From the NCBI GenBank assembly GCA_902489745.1, contig CABUBB010000004.1, positions 118,620 to 182,619 of the forward strand: a DNA stretch of 64,000 nucleotides, in the 5' to 3' direction. The position numbers were made by a program, and so were the translations under genes. This DNA is from Metaruminococcus_A sp003150405 (GTDB taxonomy: Bacteria; Bacillota; Clostridia; Oscillospirales; Ruminococcaceae). The notes under the pieces were generated by a model. The model was not told the DNA's origin, searched no databases, and worked only from the letters and a program-made list of their open reading frames with translations. How positions within the stretch are numbered: position 1 is the stretch's first letter; each line of letters opens with the position of its first letter. Shown here in pieces: positions 9,312-18,604 of the stretch.

Positions 9312-9646
9312 ATAACCGGCGGCCGCGGGCTTGCAAATTGCCGGAATTCTTATGGAGAAGAGAGCTGACCTACCCCTTTCAAGGTAATAAACCGCAAAAA
9401 ACGCACCGGGAATGCCGTCTGACCGTGCCCGACTAATTTGGAGGCATCTTCCTTGTTTTTACTGAACCGATGTACAAAAAGTCTGTTGAAACTCATGTGT
9501 TAAAGAAAAGAACCGCCTGAAACAGTCGGTTCTTTTTGGCTGAATAAAAGGTGGTTCATGCAATTTTCGGCATTTTGAAAACCGTTGTCAAGCAGCCCTT
9601 CGATTGGTAGTTCGGAAAAACCTCCGCCGATGGCTGGACGGAGGCT
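9312..9646. other. Intergenic region with one terminator-like hairpin
   Basis: No gene could be recognised. A stem AAAAGAACCG (9506-9515) with CGGTTCTTTT (9527-9536) followed by a T-run looks like an intrinsic terminator for plus-strand transcription. The rest may hold the decayed 5' end of the next gene. Confidence 0.5.
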
Positions 9647-10432
9647 GTGTGGGCCCTTTGTGGGGCATTGTCGGCGCGAAGGGCAGAACGGGAAGCACAA
9701 GAGCAGAAAGCGGCTGAACTTCTTTCCCAGCTGACAGTGGGGAATTCTGCCGCGCTGTATGCGGCCATTCAGATTTGGGAGATGTATCTGCGATGCTGCC
9801 GGGGAAGGGACAAACATAAAGCGGAAACTGCTCTGCGGGATTATGGACAACTGCTGATCCTGCCTTTTGGGGAATACTCGCCGGAGATGGCAAATTGGAA
9901 ACGAGAAAAGCCGGTTGTACCCGTATGGAATCATCGGGAAGATGCCAAGCTGGAGTTATGGTATCCCCATGGAGAAGTCCCCTTTGAATGTGCGGTGGTA
10001 AGCGGCTCTCTGCGTTCGTCTCTCATCTATTGCCGTCAGCGGATACTGGATGCCGGCATGGTCATGCGTACCTGCAGCCAATGCGGGAGGGTGTTCTTCG
10101 CTCCGGATGCTCGCAGCAATCTGTGCAGCGAACGGTGCCGCAAGGCCAGTAAAAAGGCGGCAAAAAAGAGTTTTGACAGCAAATCCAGAGAGGAAGAGGA
10201 CGAGCAGGCTTACAAGCGAGAGTATATGTTCTGGTACAACCGCATCGACAAACTAAAAAAAGCCTGCGCGCCGTCCGAACAAGTCGAACGTGCACAGGCT
10301 GCACTGAAGCAATTCTGCAAAGAGGCACTGCTCCGCAAACAACAGGTCAAGCAAGGCAAAATGCCCGCTGTACAGTTTACAAATTGGATGATTGGACAGG
10401 AGATTATTATTCAAAAAATCTGTGGCAGATAA
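9647..10432 (+). CDS. Zinc-finger protein of unknown function (DUF6076-like), probably 5'-truncated
   Basis: The 261-residue frame opens at a GTG with no good ribosome-binding site, 12 codons after an in-frame TAG at 9608. It carries a CxxC-CxxxC zinc motif (CSQCGRVFFAPDARSNLCSERC, residues about 142-163) followed by a basic, lysine-rich helix and a long charged C-terminal part. This arrangement resembles the uncharacterised DUF6076 proteins found on clostridial accessory elements, which I recall as longer, so the N-terminus is probably lost. It sits beside the type III restriction system in the putative island. Function unknown; the family assignment is from memory. Confidence 0.5.
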   Translation: MWALCGALSARRAEREAQEQKAAELLSQLTVGNSAALYAAIQIWEMYLRCCRGRDKHKAETALRDYGQLLILPFGEYSPEMANWKREKPVVPVWNHREDAKLELWYPHGEVPFECAVVSGSLRSSLIYCRQRILDAGMVMRTCSQCGRVFFAPDARSNLCSERCRKASKKAAKKSFDSKSREEEDEQAYKREYMFWYNRIDKLKKACAPSEQVERAQAALKQFCKEALLRKQQVKQGKMPAVQFTNWMIGQEIIIQKICGR

Positions 10433-10486
10433 AAATCATATGACCACCGTCAGTCTCCCTTTGTTTTTTTCTCAGTGGAGACTTTG

Positions 10487-13111
10487 TTACAATTCCTTCA
10501 CAATCTCCATAAACCGTTCTAGGGAATACGCCCCCGGATAGTCTGGCTGCTTGGTCTCGAACACCATGTAATACTTGTACTGTTTTCCGGTCAACTTCGC
10601 CCACTGATCACCGATTTTGGCTTTCTCCTTGGACTCATCATTGTCCAAGTGGTCACCCTTAGTCTCCACCATCAGTACCTTTCCACTGTGGAGCATCACG
10701 ATGATGTCGGGGTAAGCGTGAACAGGACCGTTAATCTGGAAGCCAAGTCTGGAAATGTTGCGATGCCACCACTTGACGTTGTCCAGTTCTGACAGTGCCC
10801 ATACTACCTTGAACTCGTACTCATTCATATCTTCTTCGGCGGTATAGAGAGATTTCGGCACCATCGAGGTAAATGCCGTTGGGGAAATCACTGCAGGCAG
10901 CGCATAGTTGGGCAGACAGGAAATCTTGTCCTGCTCCAGCCAGGTATCAAATACGCCGGAGCGATGCTGGGCGATCAATTCCTTCACTTTCCCCTGAATC
11001 TTCACAACATAGGGATACGGGGACTGCTCCAGCTCAGAGAGCTGATCTTCGCTCATGGTACCGATCACTCGGTCGATATACTCATCCAGCTCTCGGTCGT
11101 TGATGCAGTTCATCTTAGACAGCTTTTGCTTGATAATGCCCTTACATAGAGAAAGCCGCTTTTCGGAGGGCTGGGTATTGAACCACTCTCGGAAAAAGGC
11201 GCTGTCGCTGCCGGATAGCCGCCACGCCTTTGCCGTGCTGTCTTTGCTATCGTCTACATCCACCCGCGCCATTTCAGCGTTAACCGTGGTAAAGTCCACG
11301 TGAGCGTCTTTGTCCCGCAGAGAGAATCCAACCTCCAAATGCTCCAGCTCCAGAGTTTCGTGGGCTTCTGAGAACAGGCTAGGGACGGTCTCCAGCATAA
11401 ATTGAGGGAACCGTAAGGCAACGGCTTCTTCCGCAAATTCCTCATTCATTCGGAACTGATTCATCTTATCGCGCACCTCCGATGGAGCCTGACTTAAAGC
11501 AGTATTGTCGGCTTGGCCGATTTCTTCCTCATAGGTTTTGTTCTGTTGCAGGGCCTGTGACAGCATAGGGTCGGACTGCATCGTTCCATCCTGCACGGAT
11601 TGCTCCGCCTCCTGCGTGGCCGCTTCAAAACGCGCCTTCAAATCCATACCGTTTACCTCTGGCATATCCGGTTCATCGGTGGGAAGCGGGACAATAGGAA
11701 GCTGCTCCGGTTCCGCGATGGGTGTGTCTGTAATGGGAACATCCACATCCTGTGCCCGGTAGTCGCGGCTGCTGAAACCGGCGCTGTTTAACCCGACCAC
11801 AACTTTTTCTAACGTCTGGTGGAAATCTGCGGAAGATGTAATGACATAGGAGAGATTCAGCACTTCACTGCTGTTCTTCTGCGTATAGGGCAACCGAAGC
11901 ACACGCCCCAGAATCTGCTCCACATCCACGGTAGAAGTGCGGTTTGCCACCGTGGCCAGCACGTAGGCAAAGGGGCAGTCCCAGCCTTCTTTTAGAGCAT
12001 TGACGGTGATGATGTACCGGATAGGGCAGTCTGGGGACAGCAAGTCCACATTTTTCAGTTCATCCTTATCGCCGGTTTTGATGGCGATCTCCTTTTCGGA
12101 AATGCCGCCGTCCACCAGCGTTTTCTTGATTTTTTCGTATGTGGTGCTGTCTGCATTGTTGCGGGGCTGTGCCTGGAACAGAACGATGGGACGGATATAG
12201 CGCCCGCTGATTTCCTGCTCCCGCTTCGCTTGTGCCTCCAGCTTGGCGCGAATGGCGATGGCATCCCCGTATACATCGGCCTGAGATTTGCGGTTGTAGA
12301 CGATGACCGGCAGCTTGACCATATTGGCCTTTTTCAGCCGTGCAGCGTCTACAAAAGAGATGATGTTGCTTTTCTTTTTCGGTGTGGCGGTCAGATCAAA
12401 CACAAAGCTGGGGTTGAAGTTTTGCAGCATTTCCACGCTCAAATCCGAAGTGGCATGGTGACTCTCGTCCACAATGACCACCGGATTCAGATAGCGGATT
12501 ACCTGAATCAACGCCGTCTCATCGGTGTCGGACAGCAAAACCGACGGATCGTCCATCCACTTGGCAAACTCAGCCAGATAACCGTTCTCCTGATAGGCTT
12601 TGCGGCCTTCCTTTTTGCTGGTGCGGAAGGAATCATAGCTAAGTACAAACAAAGAGAGCTGTTCGGTAACAGCAGAGGGGGTGAAGTTCTGCCCTATGAG
12701 GGCCTGCTCCTTGGAGTACACCTGTACCCGCCCGCCAAAATCCACATCCAGCCGCTGACGGTAGGGGTGGTCTGGATTTTCCAGTGCCTTGCGGGTCTGG
12801 GTCAGAATGGCCTCGGAGGGCACCAGCCACACCACGGCTTTGGCCCGGCGCTGGGGCATGGCGTCAAAAATCGTCCGCAGAGAACTGGCGGCAATATAGG
12901 TCTTGCCGCCGCCGGTGGGCACCTTGGCACACACATGGGGCACGCCGGGAAGTACATTCACATAATTCGGCATACCGCCGAAACCCACCAGAACATTCTT
13001 TTCGTTCCAGAAGGACTGATATGCCTTTGCCGGGCTTTGCAGTTCCACCACCAGCTCCAGGTAGCGTGCAAGATCGGCAATAACTTCTATTTGATAAGAT
13101 TTCAGTTCCAT
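10487..13111 (-). CDS. res: Type III restriction-modification enzyme, restriction (Res) subunit
   Basis: The 874-residue protein has the superfamily-2 helicase core: Walker A PTGGGKT (residues 65-71), the DEAD-box variant DESHH (about 210), LTATPKK (motif III-like) and QILGRVLRLPY (motif VI). The C-terminal nuclease domain shows PD...ExK as YPDIIVM then VETKG (about 795-815). With Mod it forms the ATP-dependent endonuclease that cuts away from two head-to-head unmethylated sites. The start follows AGGAGG, 14 bp after the mod stop codon, so the two genes form one operon. Length matches the family. No interruption is seen. Confidence 0.93.
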   Translation of the reverse strand: MELKSYQIEVIADLARYLELVVELQSPAKAYQSFWNEKNVLVGFGGMPNYVNVLPGVPHVCAKVPTGGGKTYIAASSLRTIFDAMPQRRAKAVVWLVPSEAILTQTRKALENPDHPYRQRLDVDFGGRVQVYSKEQALIGQNFTPSAVTEQLSLFVLSYDSFRTSKKEGRKAYQENGYLAEFAKWMDDPSVLLSDTDETALIQVIRYLNPVVIVDESHHATSDLSVEMLQNFNPSFVFDLTATPKKKSNIISFVDAARLKKANMVKLPVIVYNRKSQADVYGDAIAIRAKLEAQAKREQEISGRYIRPIVLFQAQPRNNADSTTYEKIKKTLVDGGISEKEIAIKTGDKDELKNVDLLSPDCPIRYIITVNALKEGWDCPFAYVLATVANRTSTVDVEQILGRVLRLPYTQKNSSEVLNLSYVITSSADFHQTLEKVVVGLNSAGFSSRDYRAQDVDVPITDTPIAEPEQLPIVPLPTDEPDMPEVNGMDLKARFEAATQEAEQSVQDGTMQSDPMLSQALQQNKTYEEEIGQADNTALSQAPSEVRDKMNQFRMNEEFAEEAVALRFPQFMLETVPSLFSEAHETLELEHLEVGFSLRDKDAHVDFTTVNAEMARVDVDDSKDSTAKAWRLSGSDSAFFREWFNTQPSEKRLSLCKGIIKQKLSKMNCINDRELDEYIDRVIGTMSEDQLSELEQSPYPYVVKIQGKVKELIAQHRSGVFDTWLEQDKISCLPNYALPAVISPTAFTSMVPKSLYTAEEDMNEYEFKVVWALSELDNVKWWHRNISRLGFQINGPVHAYPDIIVMLHSGKVLMVETKGDHLDNDESKEKAKIGDQWAKLTGKQYKYYMVFETKQPDYPGAYSLERFMEIVKEL

Positions 13112-13125
13112 TTCTTCACCCTCCT

Positions 13126-14718
13126 TTACAGCCGGGCAATATCCCGTGGGATTTTCTTAAAGGTGACATTGTGCTTGCGCAGTATCTCCGGCGGGATGGC
13201 GCACAGGTCGGCATAGATGGTATAGCCCTCGGCTTTGGTCTGGATGGTAGCCAAAAAGGCATAGTCCAGCGTAGTGACACGTTCCCGCTCATAGTAGAAA
13301 TAATAAGCGGTGTTGCGGCACAAGCCCATGAAGTAGGGCTCGTCCGCAGGTTGTTCGGTAGGCAGGGGCTCTTTGGTCTCCATATAGTAGACGTATTCTC
13401 GGATTTTCTGCTCTCCCACTTCTTCATTGAGGTTGCCGTCCGACAGCAGAAGCACAGGACCAAGTTCATAATAGCTGAAATTGCCGCCGGTGCCTTCCAC
13501 GGCCTTTTTGTCCTCGCCGTACCCGTCGATCACCCGCTTGACCCGCTCGGCGGTAATGCTGTCGGCATAGTCCATCATTTCCACCAGGATGAATTTGCGG
13601 TTGCCGCCGTCGGCCTTGTTCATGTTGAGCACAGCATGGGCAGTGGTGCCGGAACCGGCAAAGGAGTCGAGAATGATGGAATCAGAATCAGATGCAATCT
13701 GTAAGATACGCTCAATTAAGCGAACAGGCTTTGGGGTGTCAAAGGGAGTGTCTCCAGTAAAAATAGTTTTAATTTCTTTTTTAGCATCCTGGGTATGTCC
13801 AACTTCTTCATATGACCAAAATGTTTGAGGGACAATGCCACTGGCGACCTCAGACAAAAATCTCTTTATTCTTGGGGTACCATTTCCGTCGCGTCCCCAC
13901 CAAATTCGATTGTCAGCAACCAGATTGAGAAAATTTTCTTCTGAATATCTCCAATATGAACCTTCTGGTGGCAACACGATTCGCCCACTGGGGCAGGTTA
14001 TTGGATAGCTACCTTTGCTATAATAATTTCTTGCAGATAGATTATCGGACATCCATAATCCTCGAGGATCATTGTCTGGATTTTTATATGCCTTATTTTG
14101 CTTTTCCGTTCGTGGCATTTTATGAGGAATCCATTGTTCAGCGTTTTTTCCATATACAAGAATATAATCGTGATCTTCGGAAAAATGTTTTGCGGTTCCT
14201 TTAGGCGCATAATTTTTTTGCCAAATAATAGTGGCAATAAAATTGCGATCACCAAAAATCTCGTTGCATATTGAACGCAAGTTGTAAAATTCGGCATCAT
14301 CTATACTGATAAAAATAACTCCATCTTCTGCCAACAGCCGCTGCAACAGCTTCAAGCGTGGGTACATCATGCACAGCCACTTATCGTGCCGGGAAAGGTC
14401 CTCGCCCTCTTTGCCAACCACTTCGCCCAGCCACTTTTTGATTTTGGGGTCATTGACGTTATCGTTATACACCCAGCCTTCGTTGCCGGTGTTGTAGGGG
14501 GGATCGATGTAGATGCACTTTATCCGGCCCTCATACCGGGGCAACAGGGCTTTGAGGGCTTCCAGATTGTCGCCGTGGATAATCATGTTTTCACTGCCGT
14601 TGTCCTCGGTGTGCCATCCGGCTTCGTCATAGCTATATTGGCGATCCAGCACCCGGTAAGGCACCTCCTGGTGGTGGTTTACCACTTTATCTTTTCCAAT
14701 CCATTCAAGTGTTGGCAT
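13126..14718 (-). CDS. mod: Type III restriction-modification enzyme, DNA N6-adenine methyltransferase (Mod) subunit
   Basis: The 530-residue beta-class methyltransferase has DPPYNTG (motif IV, about 72) before FAGSGTT (motif I, about 351), the permuted order expected for Mod proteins. It methylates one strand of an asymmetric site and gives sequence specificity to Res. I chose ATG 14718 (MPTLEWIGKDK) because a GGAGGG site lies 8 bases upstream; a longer frame to 14763 has no such site. The centre (roughly 13690-14340), which should include the target-recognition domain, is visibly AT-richer than either end of the gene. No simple-sequence repeat of the phase-variable kind was seen. Confidence 0.93.
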   Translation of the reverse strand: MPTLEWIGKDKVVNHHQEVPYRVLDRQYSYDEAGWHTEDNGSENMIIHGDNLEALKALLPRYEGRIKCIYIDPPYNTGNEGWVYNDNVNDPKIKKWLGEVVGKEGEDLSRHDKWLCMMYPRLKLLQRLLAEDGVIFISIDDAEFYNLRSICNEIFGDRNFIATIIWQKNYAPKGTAKHFSEDHDYILVYGKNAEQWIPHKMPRTEKQNKAYKNPDNDPRGLWMSDNLSARNYYSKGSYPITCPSGRIVLPPEGSYWRYSEENFLNLVADNRIWWGRDGNGTPRIKRFLSEVASGIVPQTFWSYEEVGHTQDAKKEIKTIFTGDTPFDTPKPVRLIERILQIASDSDSIILDSFAGSGTTAHAVLNMNKADGGNRKFILVEMMDYADSITAERVKRVIDGYGEDKKAVEGTGGNFSYYELGPVLLLSDGNLNEEVGEQKIREYVYYMETKEPLPTEQPADEPYFMGLCRNTAYYFYYERERVTTLDYAFLATIQTKAEGYTIYADLCAIPPEILRKHNVTFKKIPRDIARL

Positions 14719-14858
14719 GGGATTTGCCCTCCTGCGGCTTACAAAGCTCATTATATGAGACAACCATACGATTATCTACGGTCATAACCGATTTAATTAT
14801 ACCAGATATAGAAAACTGCATCAAGGAAGTTTCGCATTCAACACGAATACTCAAATAA

Positions 14859-14911
14859 AACCAACAAATCCGAACCCATCGCCAACCGGCGAAGGTTCGG
14901 ATTTGTTGGTT
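14859..14911 (-). terminator. Terminator of tmRNA
   Basis: An 18-bp perfect inverted repeat (AACCAACAAATCCGAACC at 14859-14876 with its complement at 14894-14911) begins two bases beyond the tmRNA 3' end and is followed on the minus strand by TTTTATTTG. Confidence 0.88.
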
Positions 14912-14912
14912 G

Positions 14913-15265
14913 TGGTGGAGGCGGGGGGAGTCGAACCCCCGTCCGAAAATTCGTCCTCAAGGCTTTCTACGGGTGTAGTTTATCTACAAAATTTCCCGTA
15001 TCGACAAGCCGATAAACAGGCCGTCAACACGGTAGCCTTCTGTACATCCAACCGGTTACAGGCTCGCCGGCAGGACGTTCACCACTCATGTGCGCCCAAG
15101 ATAAGCCGTGGTACTCAAATCGAGGACGAGCCGCAATTATGCAGCGTATGCTAAAGTTCTAGTATTCGATTTAGCGTTTATATTTAGGTGCGACTTTTAA
15201 AGAGTTTTCGCCCACTCTACCCGCTTACCAAGATTCAAAATCCCCGTCGAAACCTTTACGCCCCC
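14913..15265 (-). ncRNA. ssrA: tmRNA (SsrA)
   Basis: The minus strand shows the tmRNA 5' end GGGGGCGTAAAGGTTTCGACGGGG and a 3' tRNA-like end with GGTTCGACTCCCCCCGCCTCCACCA; the 5' GGGGGCG pairs with the 3' CGCCTCC, and CCA is encoded. The tag frame begins with a GCT resume codon at 15173-15175 and reads AKSNTRTLAYAA followed by TAA (15137-15139). About 353 nt long. With SmpB it rescues stalled ribosomes and marks the product for proteolysis. It lies 49 bp downstream of smpB on the same strand. Confidence 0.96.
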
Positions 15266-15314
15266 ATATTGAAACAGGCACATGCCTGCTTTTTATCTTA
15301 TGCTTTTGGCCGGA

Positions 15315-15773
15315 TTATATGCGGTTGCGCTCCTTCAGCGCCCGGTCAATTTCCCGCTTTGCATCGCGTTTTGCCATGTCCGCACGTTTGTCATGCAGCT
15401 TTTTGCCCTTGCAAAGCCCAAGTTCAACCTTAACACGGGAACCCTTAAAATAGAGTGACAGCGGTATTAAGGTATAACTGTCCTGCTTGACCATGCCAAA
15501 CAGCCGCATAATCTCCTTTTTGTGCATCAAGAGCTTACGGACACGCAGTGGATCACGGTTGAAGATGTTTCCCTTTTCGTAAGGACTGATATGCATTCCC
15601 AAAATGAACAGCTCGCCATTGTCAATGCTGCACCAGCTATCCTTCAGGTTGACCGTACCCGCCCGCAGCGATTTGACCTCGGTCCCGAACAATTCAATGC
15701 CGGTCTCGTAGGTTTCCATCACAAAATAGTCATGCCGCGCTTTGCGGTTGACCGTAATGACTTTCCCCGGCAT
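15315..15773 (-). CDS. smpB: SsrA-binding protein SmpB
   Basis: This 152-residue protein has the SmpB beta-barrel with the family motifs NRKARHDYF, GTEVKSLR and LLMHKKEI, and ends in a basic tail (KRDAKREIDRALKERNRI) that enters the decoding site. It binds the tRNA-like domain of tmRNA and is needed for trans-translation. The gene lies directly upstream of ssrA and downstream of recR, and starts after a GGGAGG site. Confidence 0.97.
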   Translation of the reverse strand: MPGKVITVNRKARHDYFVMETYETGIELFGTEVKSLRAGTVNLKDSWCSIDNGELFILGMHISPYEKGNIFNRDPLRVRKLLMHKKEIMRLFGMVKQDSYTLIPLSLYFKGSRVKVELGLCKGKKLHDKRADMAKRDAKREIDRALKERNRI

Positions 15774-15791
15774 AAAATGTCCTCCCTTTTG

Positions 15792-16397
15792 TCAAATTTC
15801 GTTGCGGTTTTCCAGCGCCTTAAACAAGGTCACTTCATCTGCGAACTCCAGTTCACCGCCAACCGGTATTCCATACGCAAGCCGGGTAACCCTAACGCCA
15901 AGCGGCTTAATAAGCCGTGAAAGATACATAGCGGTCGCCTCGCCCTCTACGGTCGGGTTGGTTGCCATGATAACCTCTTTCACCATCCCATCGCCAAGGC
16001 GTGCCAAAAGTTCCTTCAAAGTAAGCTGATCCGGCCCAACACCGTCCATCGGCGAAATAAGGCCGTTGAGCACATGGTAGGTTCCCTTGTATTCACGGGT
16101 GCGCTCAAATGCTACAACGTCCTTTGGGCCTTCCACTACACAGATGACGGAATGATCCCGCTCCTCCGAAGAGCAGATGCTGCACACCGGTTGGTCGGTA
16201 AAATTTTGGCAGACCGCACACCGCTTAATTTTTTCATGCGCTTCCACCACTGCATTGGCAAACGCCTCCGTCTGCTCTTTGGTCAAAGTCAGCATATAAA
16301 AGGCGAGCCGCTGGGCCGTTTTAATGCCAATTCCCGGCAGCGAAGCAAACTGCTCAATCAGTTTGGTCAGCGGAAGCGGATTGTATTCAGCTGCCAT
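15792..16397 (-). CDS. recR: Recombination protein RecR
   Basis: The 201-residue protein contains the N-terminal helix-hairpin-helix (FASLPGIGIKTAQRLAFYML), a four-cysteine zinc finger (CAVCQNFTDQPVCSIC, about 58-73) and a Toprim domain with VVEGPKDVVAFE. RecR loads RecA onto single-stranded DNA during gap repair with RecF and RecO. The gene begins 2 bp after ybaB stops, matching the dnaX-ybaB-recR order common in Firmicutes. Confidence 0.97.
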   Translation of the reverse strand: MAAEYNPLPLTKLIEQFASLPGIGIKTAQRLAFYMLTLTKEQTEAFANAVVEAHEKIKRCAVCQNFTDQPVCSICSSEERDHSVICVVEGPKDVVAFERTREYKGTYHVLNGLISPMDGVGPDQLTLKELLARLGDGMVKEVIMATNPTVEGEATAMYLSRLIKPLGVRVTRLAYGIPVGGELEFADEVTLFKALENRNEI

Positions 16398-16399
16398 TG

Positions 16400-16753
16400 T
16401 TAAAACAGCCCCGGAATAGACGCACCACCGCTGCCGGTAATCTTCTCCATTTCGCTGTTGGTGGTATCTTCAATCTGACGCATGACTTCATTGACCGCGC
16501 TGAGGACCAGATCCTGCAGCATTTCAATGTCCTCCGGATCGACGACCTCCGGTTTGATGGTCAGGGATTTCAACTCTTTTTTGCCGTTTGCAACCACTTC
16601 AACTGCACCGCCGCCAACCGCAGCGGTAAATTCGCGCTCTTCAAGTTCGGCCTGAAGGGCGGTCATATCTGCCTGCATCTTCTGTGCCTGCTTCATCAAA
16701 GCATTCATATTGGAAGGGCCACCGCCCATTCCCTTTGGCAAACGTGATTTCAT
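16400..16753 (-). CDS. ybaB: YbaB/EbfC-family nucleoid-associated protein
   Basis: A small 117-residue protein with the family pattern MNALMKQAQKMQADM, an internal conserved segment around GGGAVEVVANGKKELKSL, and a helical C-terminal part. Family members are homodimeric DNA-binding proteins of the nucleoid with a poorly defined role. It lies between dnaX and recR on the same strand, as in most Firmicutes. Confidence 0.93.
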   Translation of the reverse strand: MKSRLPKGMGGGPSNMNALMKQAQKMQADMTALQAELEEREFTAAVGGGAVEVVANGKKELKSLTIKPEVVDPEDIEMLQDLVLSAVNEVMRQIEDTTNSEMEKITGSGGASIPGLF

Positions 16754-16840
16754 AATGGTACCTCCGCATATTTTTTACTTTTTTATGGTTCAGGCGCTAT
16801 ACAGAAAAACGGTTTCTTCTGCCACAGCGCAAAGATACTT

Positions 16841-18574
16841 CTACTTGATATGAACCTGCACGCCAGATTCCTCCGCTGCGTGCAACAGTTTGGCAAGTTC
16901 ATCCTGTTTGGACGTTTGCGGCGCCTGCGCTTCAACCGAACGGACTCGCAAGCGGTACTTCTTCCCAAGCTGGGCAGTAATCGCCTCGCTCAGCCGCCCT
17001 GCCGCACCGTCCCGCCGGAGCATGGAAGAGAGCATCCCGCTGTTGGACGTAATGCAGACCGCCGGGCCGATAATCTGCGCTGTAGAGCCTGCAAGCAGGC
17101 CACACAAAGGCGGATCGGTCTTAGCCAGGCGCTCCAGAATTTCCGGCCAGCAATCAATGGGAACGGGCATGTCCCCCTGTTCCGGAATAATCCGTGCCTC
17201 TTGGGTTGATGCGGCAGGCTCCGGAAGATCCGGAAGCGTCCCCTGCGGCTCCGCAACGCCGACCGGCGATTCCGCCTGTCGGGAAACAGGTTCCGAGCCG
17301 CTTTGAGAAGCCGGTGGCTCCAACGTTCTAGGTTCAGCCGCAACGGCGTTTGCTTCAGGTTCCGCCTCGGGCGGAACCGCTTTTGCGCGGTTTGTCGTGT
17401 CTGCCGGTACAGGAGCCGCCGGGAATCCAGAACGGATCCGGGTTTCCAACTGATCCAACCGCGCAAGGACGGCGGCATTGCTGCTGTTGAGCTCCGGGGA
17501 GCAAAGGCGGATCATACACATTTCAAATTCAGTTCGCTTTCCAGCCGTAGCCGAAATCCGGTCCAAACAGCCCTGAAGCTCTGAAAGGCAATACAAAAGG
17601 GTGGGCAGCGAGACCGTCGCCGCACGCCTGCGCAGCTCCTCGAGCTCCGACGGCATACATAGCACCAGCGGTTCTGGTTTCTGCACCGTCTTTACAACCA
17701 TCAGGTTGCGGTAATAGGTGATAAGCTCCTCGCACAGCCGGGTCAAATCGCGGGACTGACGGTACAGTTCATCCACCATTTCAAGCGCCGCAGAGGCATC
17801 TTTTGCTGCAATCACATCTGCAAACCGGGTAAGATAGCTCCGATCGGCAAGACCTGCCGCCAGGCTGACCGTCGCCACGTCAATCTCGTTTTGATAAGCA
17901 ACGCACTGATCCAAAAGCGAGAGGGCGTCGCGCATCCCTCCATCGGCGAGTTTTGCAATGAGCTCCGCCGCCTCTTCAGTAACGGTAAAATCCTCCTGAG
18001 AAGCAATGTATTGAACCCGGCTGGCAATATCCTCCGCCGTTACACGGTGAAAATCGAACCGCTGGCAACGGGAAAGAATAGTTGCCGGAACTTTATGTAC
18101 CTCGGTCGTCGCCAAAATAAAGATAACATGCGCAGGTGGTTCCTCCATAATTTTCAAAAGCGCGTTGAAGGCACTGCCGCTGAGCATGTGTACCTCATCA
18201 ATGATATAAACGCGGTATTTGCAGACCGCAGGGGTAAACCCCGCTTCCTCCCGCAGCTTGCGAATGTCCTCAACGCCGTTGTTGCTTGCCGCGTCAATTT
18301 CCGAAACATCCAGCAGCGAACCCTGCTCAATGCCAGTACAGGCGGTGCATTCCAGGCAGGGTGAACCATCCTCATGCGGATGTTCGCAGTTGACCGCCAT
18401 GGCAAAAATACGCGCACAGGTGGTTTTTCCGGTGCCGCGCGACCCGGTAAAAAGGTAAGCATGGCCAATGCGGCCCGTTTTAATTTCATTCTGCAGTGTT
18501 TTGGTAACATGCGGCTGGGACAATACATCTGCAAACACTCTGGGCCGCCATTTGCGGTACAACGCCTGATACAT
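16841..18574 (-). CDS. dnaX: DNA polymerase III subunit gamma/tau
   Basis: The 577-residue product has an AAA+ clamp-loader core: Walker A GSRGTGKTT, the zinc module CEHPHEDGSPCLECTAC, Walker B IIDEVHML and sensor ATTEVHKVP. A proline-, alanine- and glutamate-rich linker follows (about 390-480) and then a short C-terminal domain. The start ATG 18574 (MYQALYRKWRP) matches the family N-terminus and has AGGAGG 9 bases upstream; the frame stays open further upstream, but that part lies in the SRP RNA. No A- or T-run typical of programmed gamma frameshifting was noticed. Confidence 0.96.
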   Translation of the reverse strand: MYQALYRKWRPRVFADVLSQPHVTKTLQNEIKTGRIGHAYLFTGSRGTGKTTCARIFAMAVNCEHPHEDGSPCLECTACTGIEQGSLLDVSEIDAASNNGVEDIRKLREEAGFTPAVCKYRVYIIDEVHMLSGSAFNALLKIMEEPPAHVIFILATTEVHKVPATILSRCQRFDFHRVTAEDIASRVQYIASQEDFTVTEEAAELIAKLADGGMRDALSLLDQCVAYQNEIDVATVSLAAGLADRSYLTRFADVIAAKDASAALEMVDELYRQSRDLTRLCEELITYYRNLMVVKTVQKPEPLVLCMPSELEELRRRAATVSLPTLLYCLSELQGCLDRISATAGKRTEFEMCMIRLCSPELNSSNAAVLARLDQLETRIRSGFPAAPVPADTTNRAKAVPPEAEPEANAVAAEPRTLEPPASQSGSEPVSRQAESPVGVAEPQGTLPDLPEPAASTQEARIIPEQGDMPVPIDCWPEILERLAKTDPPLCGLLAGSTAQIIGPAVCITSNSGMLSSMLRRDGAAGRLSEAITAQLGKKYRLRVRSVEAQAPQTSKQDELAKLLHAAEESGVQVHIK

Positions 18575-18604
18575 TTCATGCCACCTCCTACACGCGGGAA
18601 TAAC

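Noticed and set aside
12230..13216. Long plus-strand frame of 328 codons antisense to res
   Set aside because: It is complementary to the highly conserved helicase region of Res, has no ribosome-binding site and its translation lacks any motif. Composition of the coding strand explains it.
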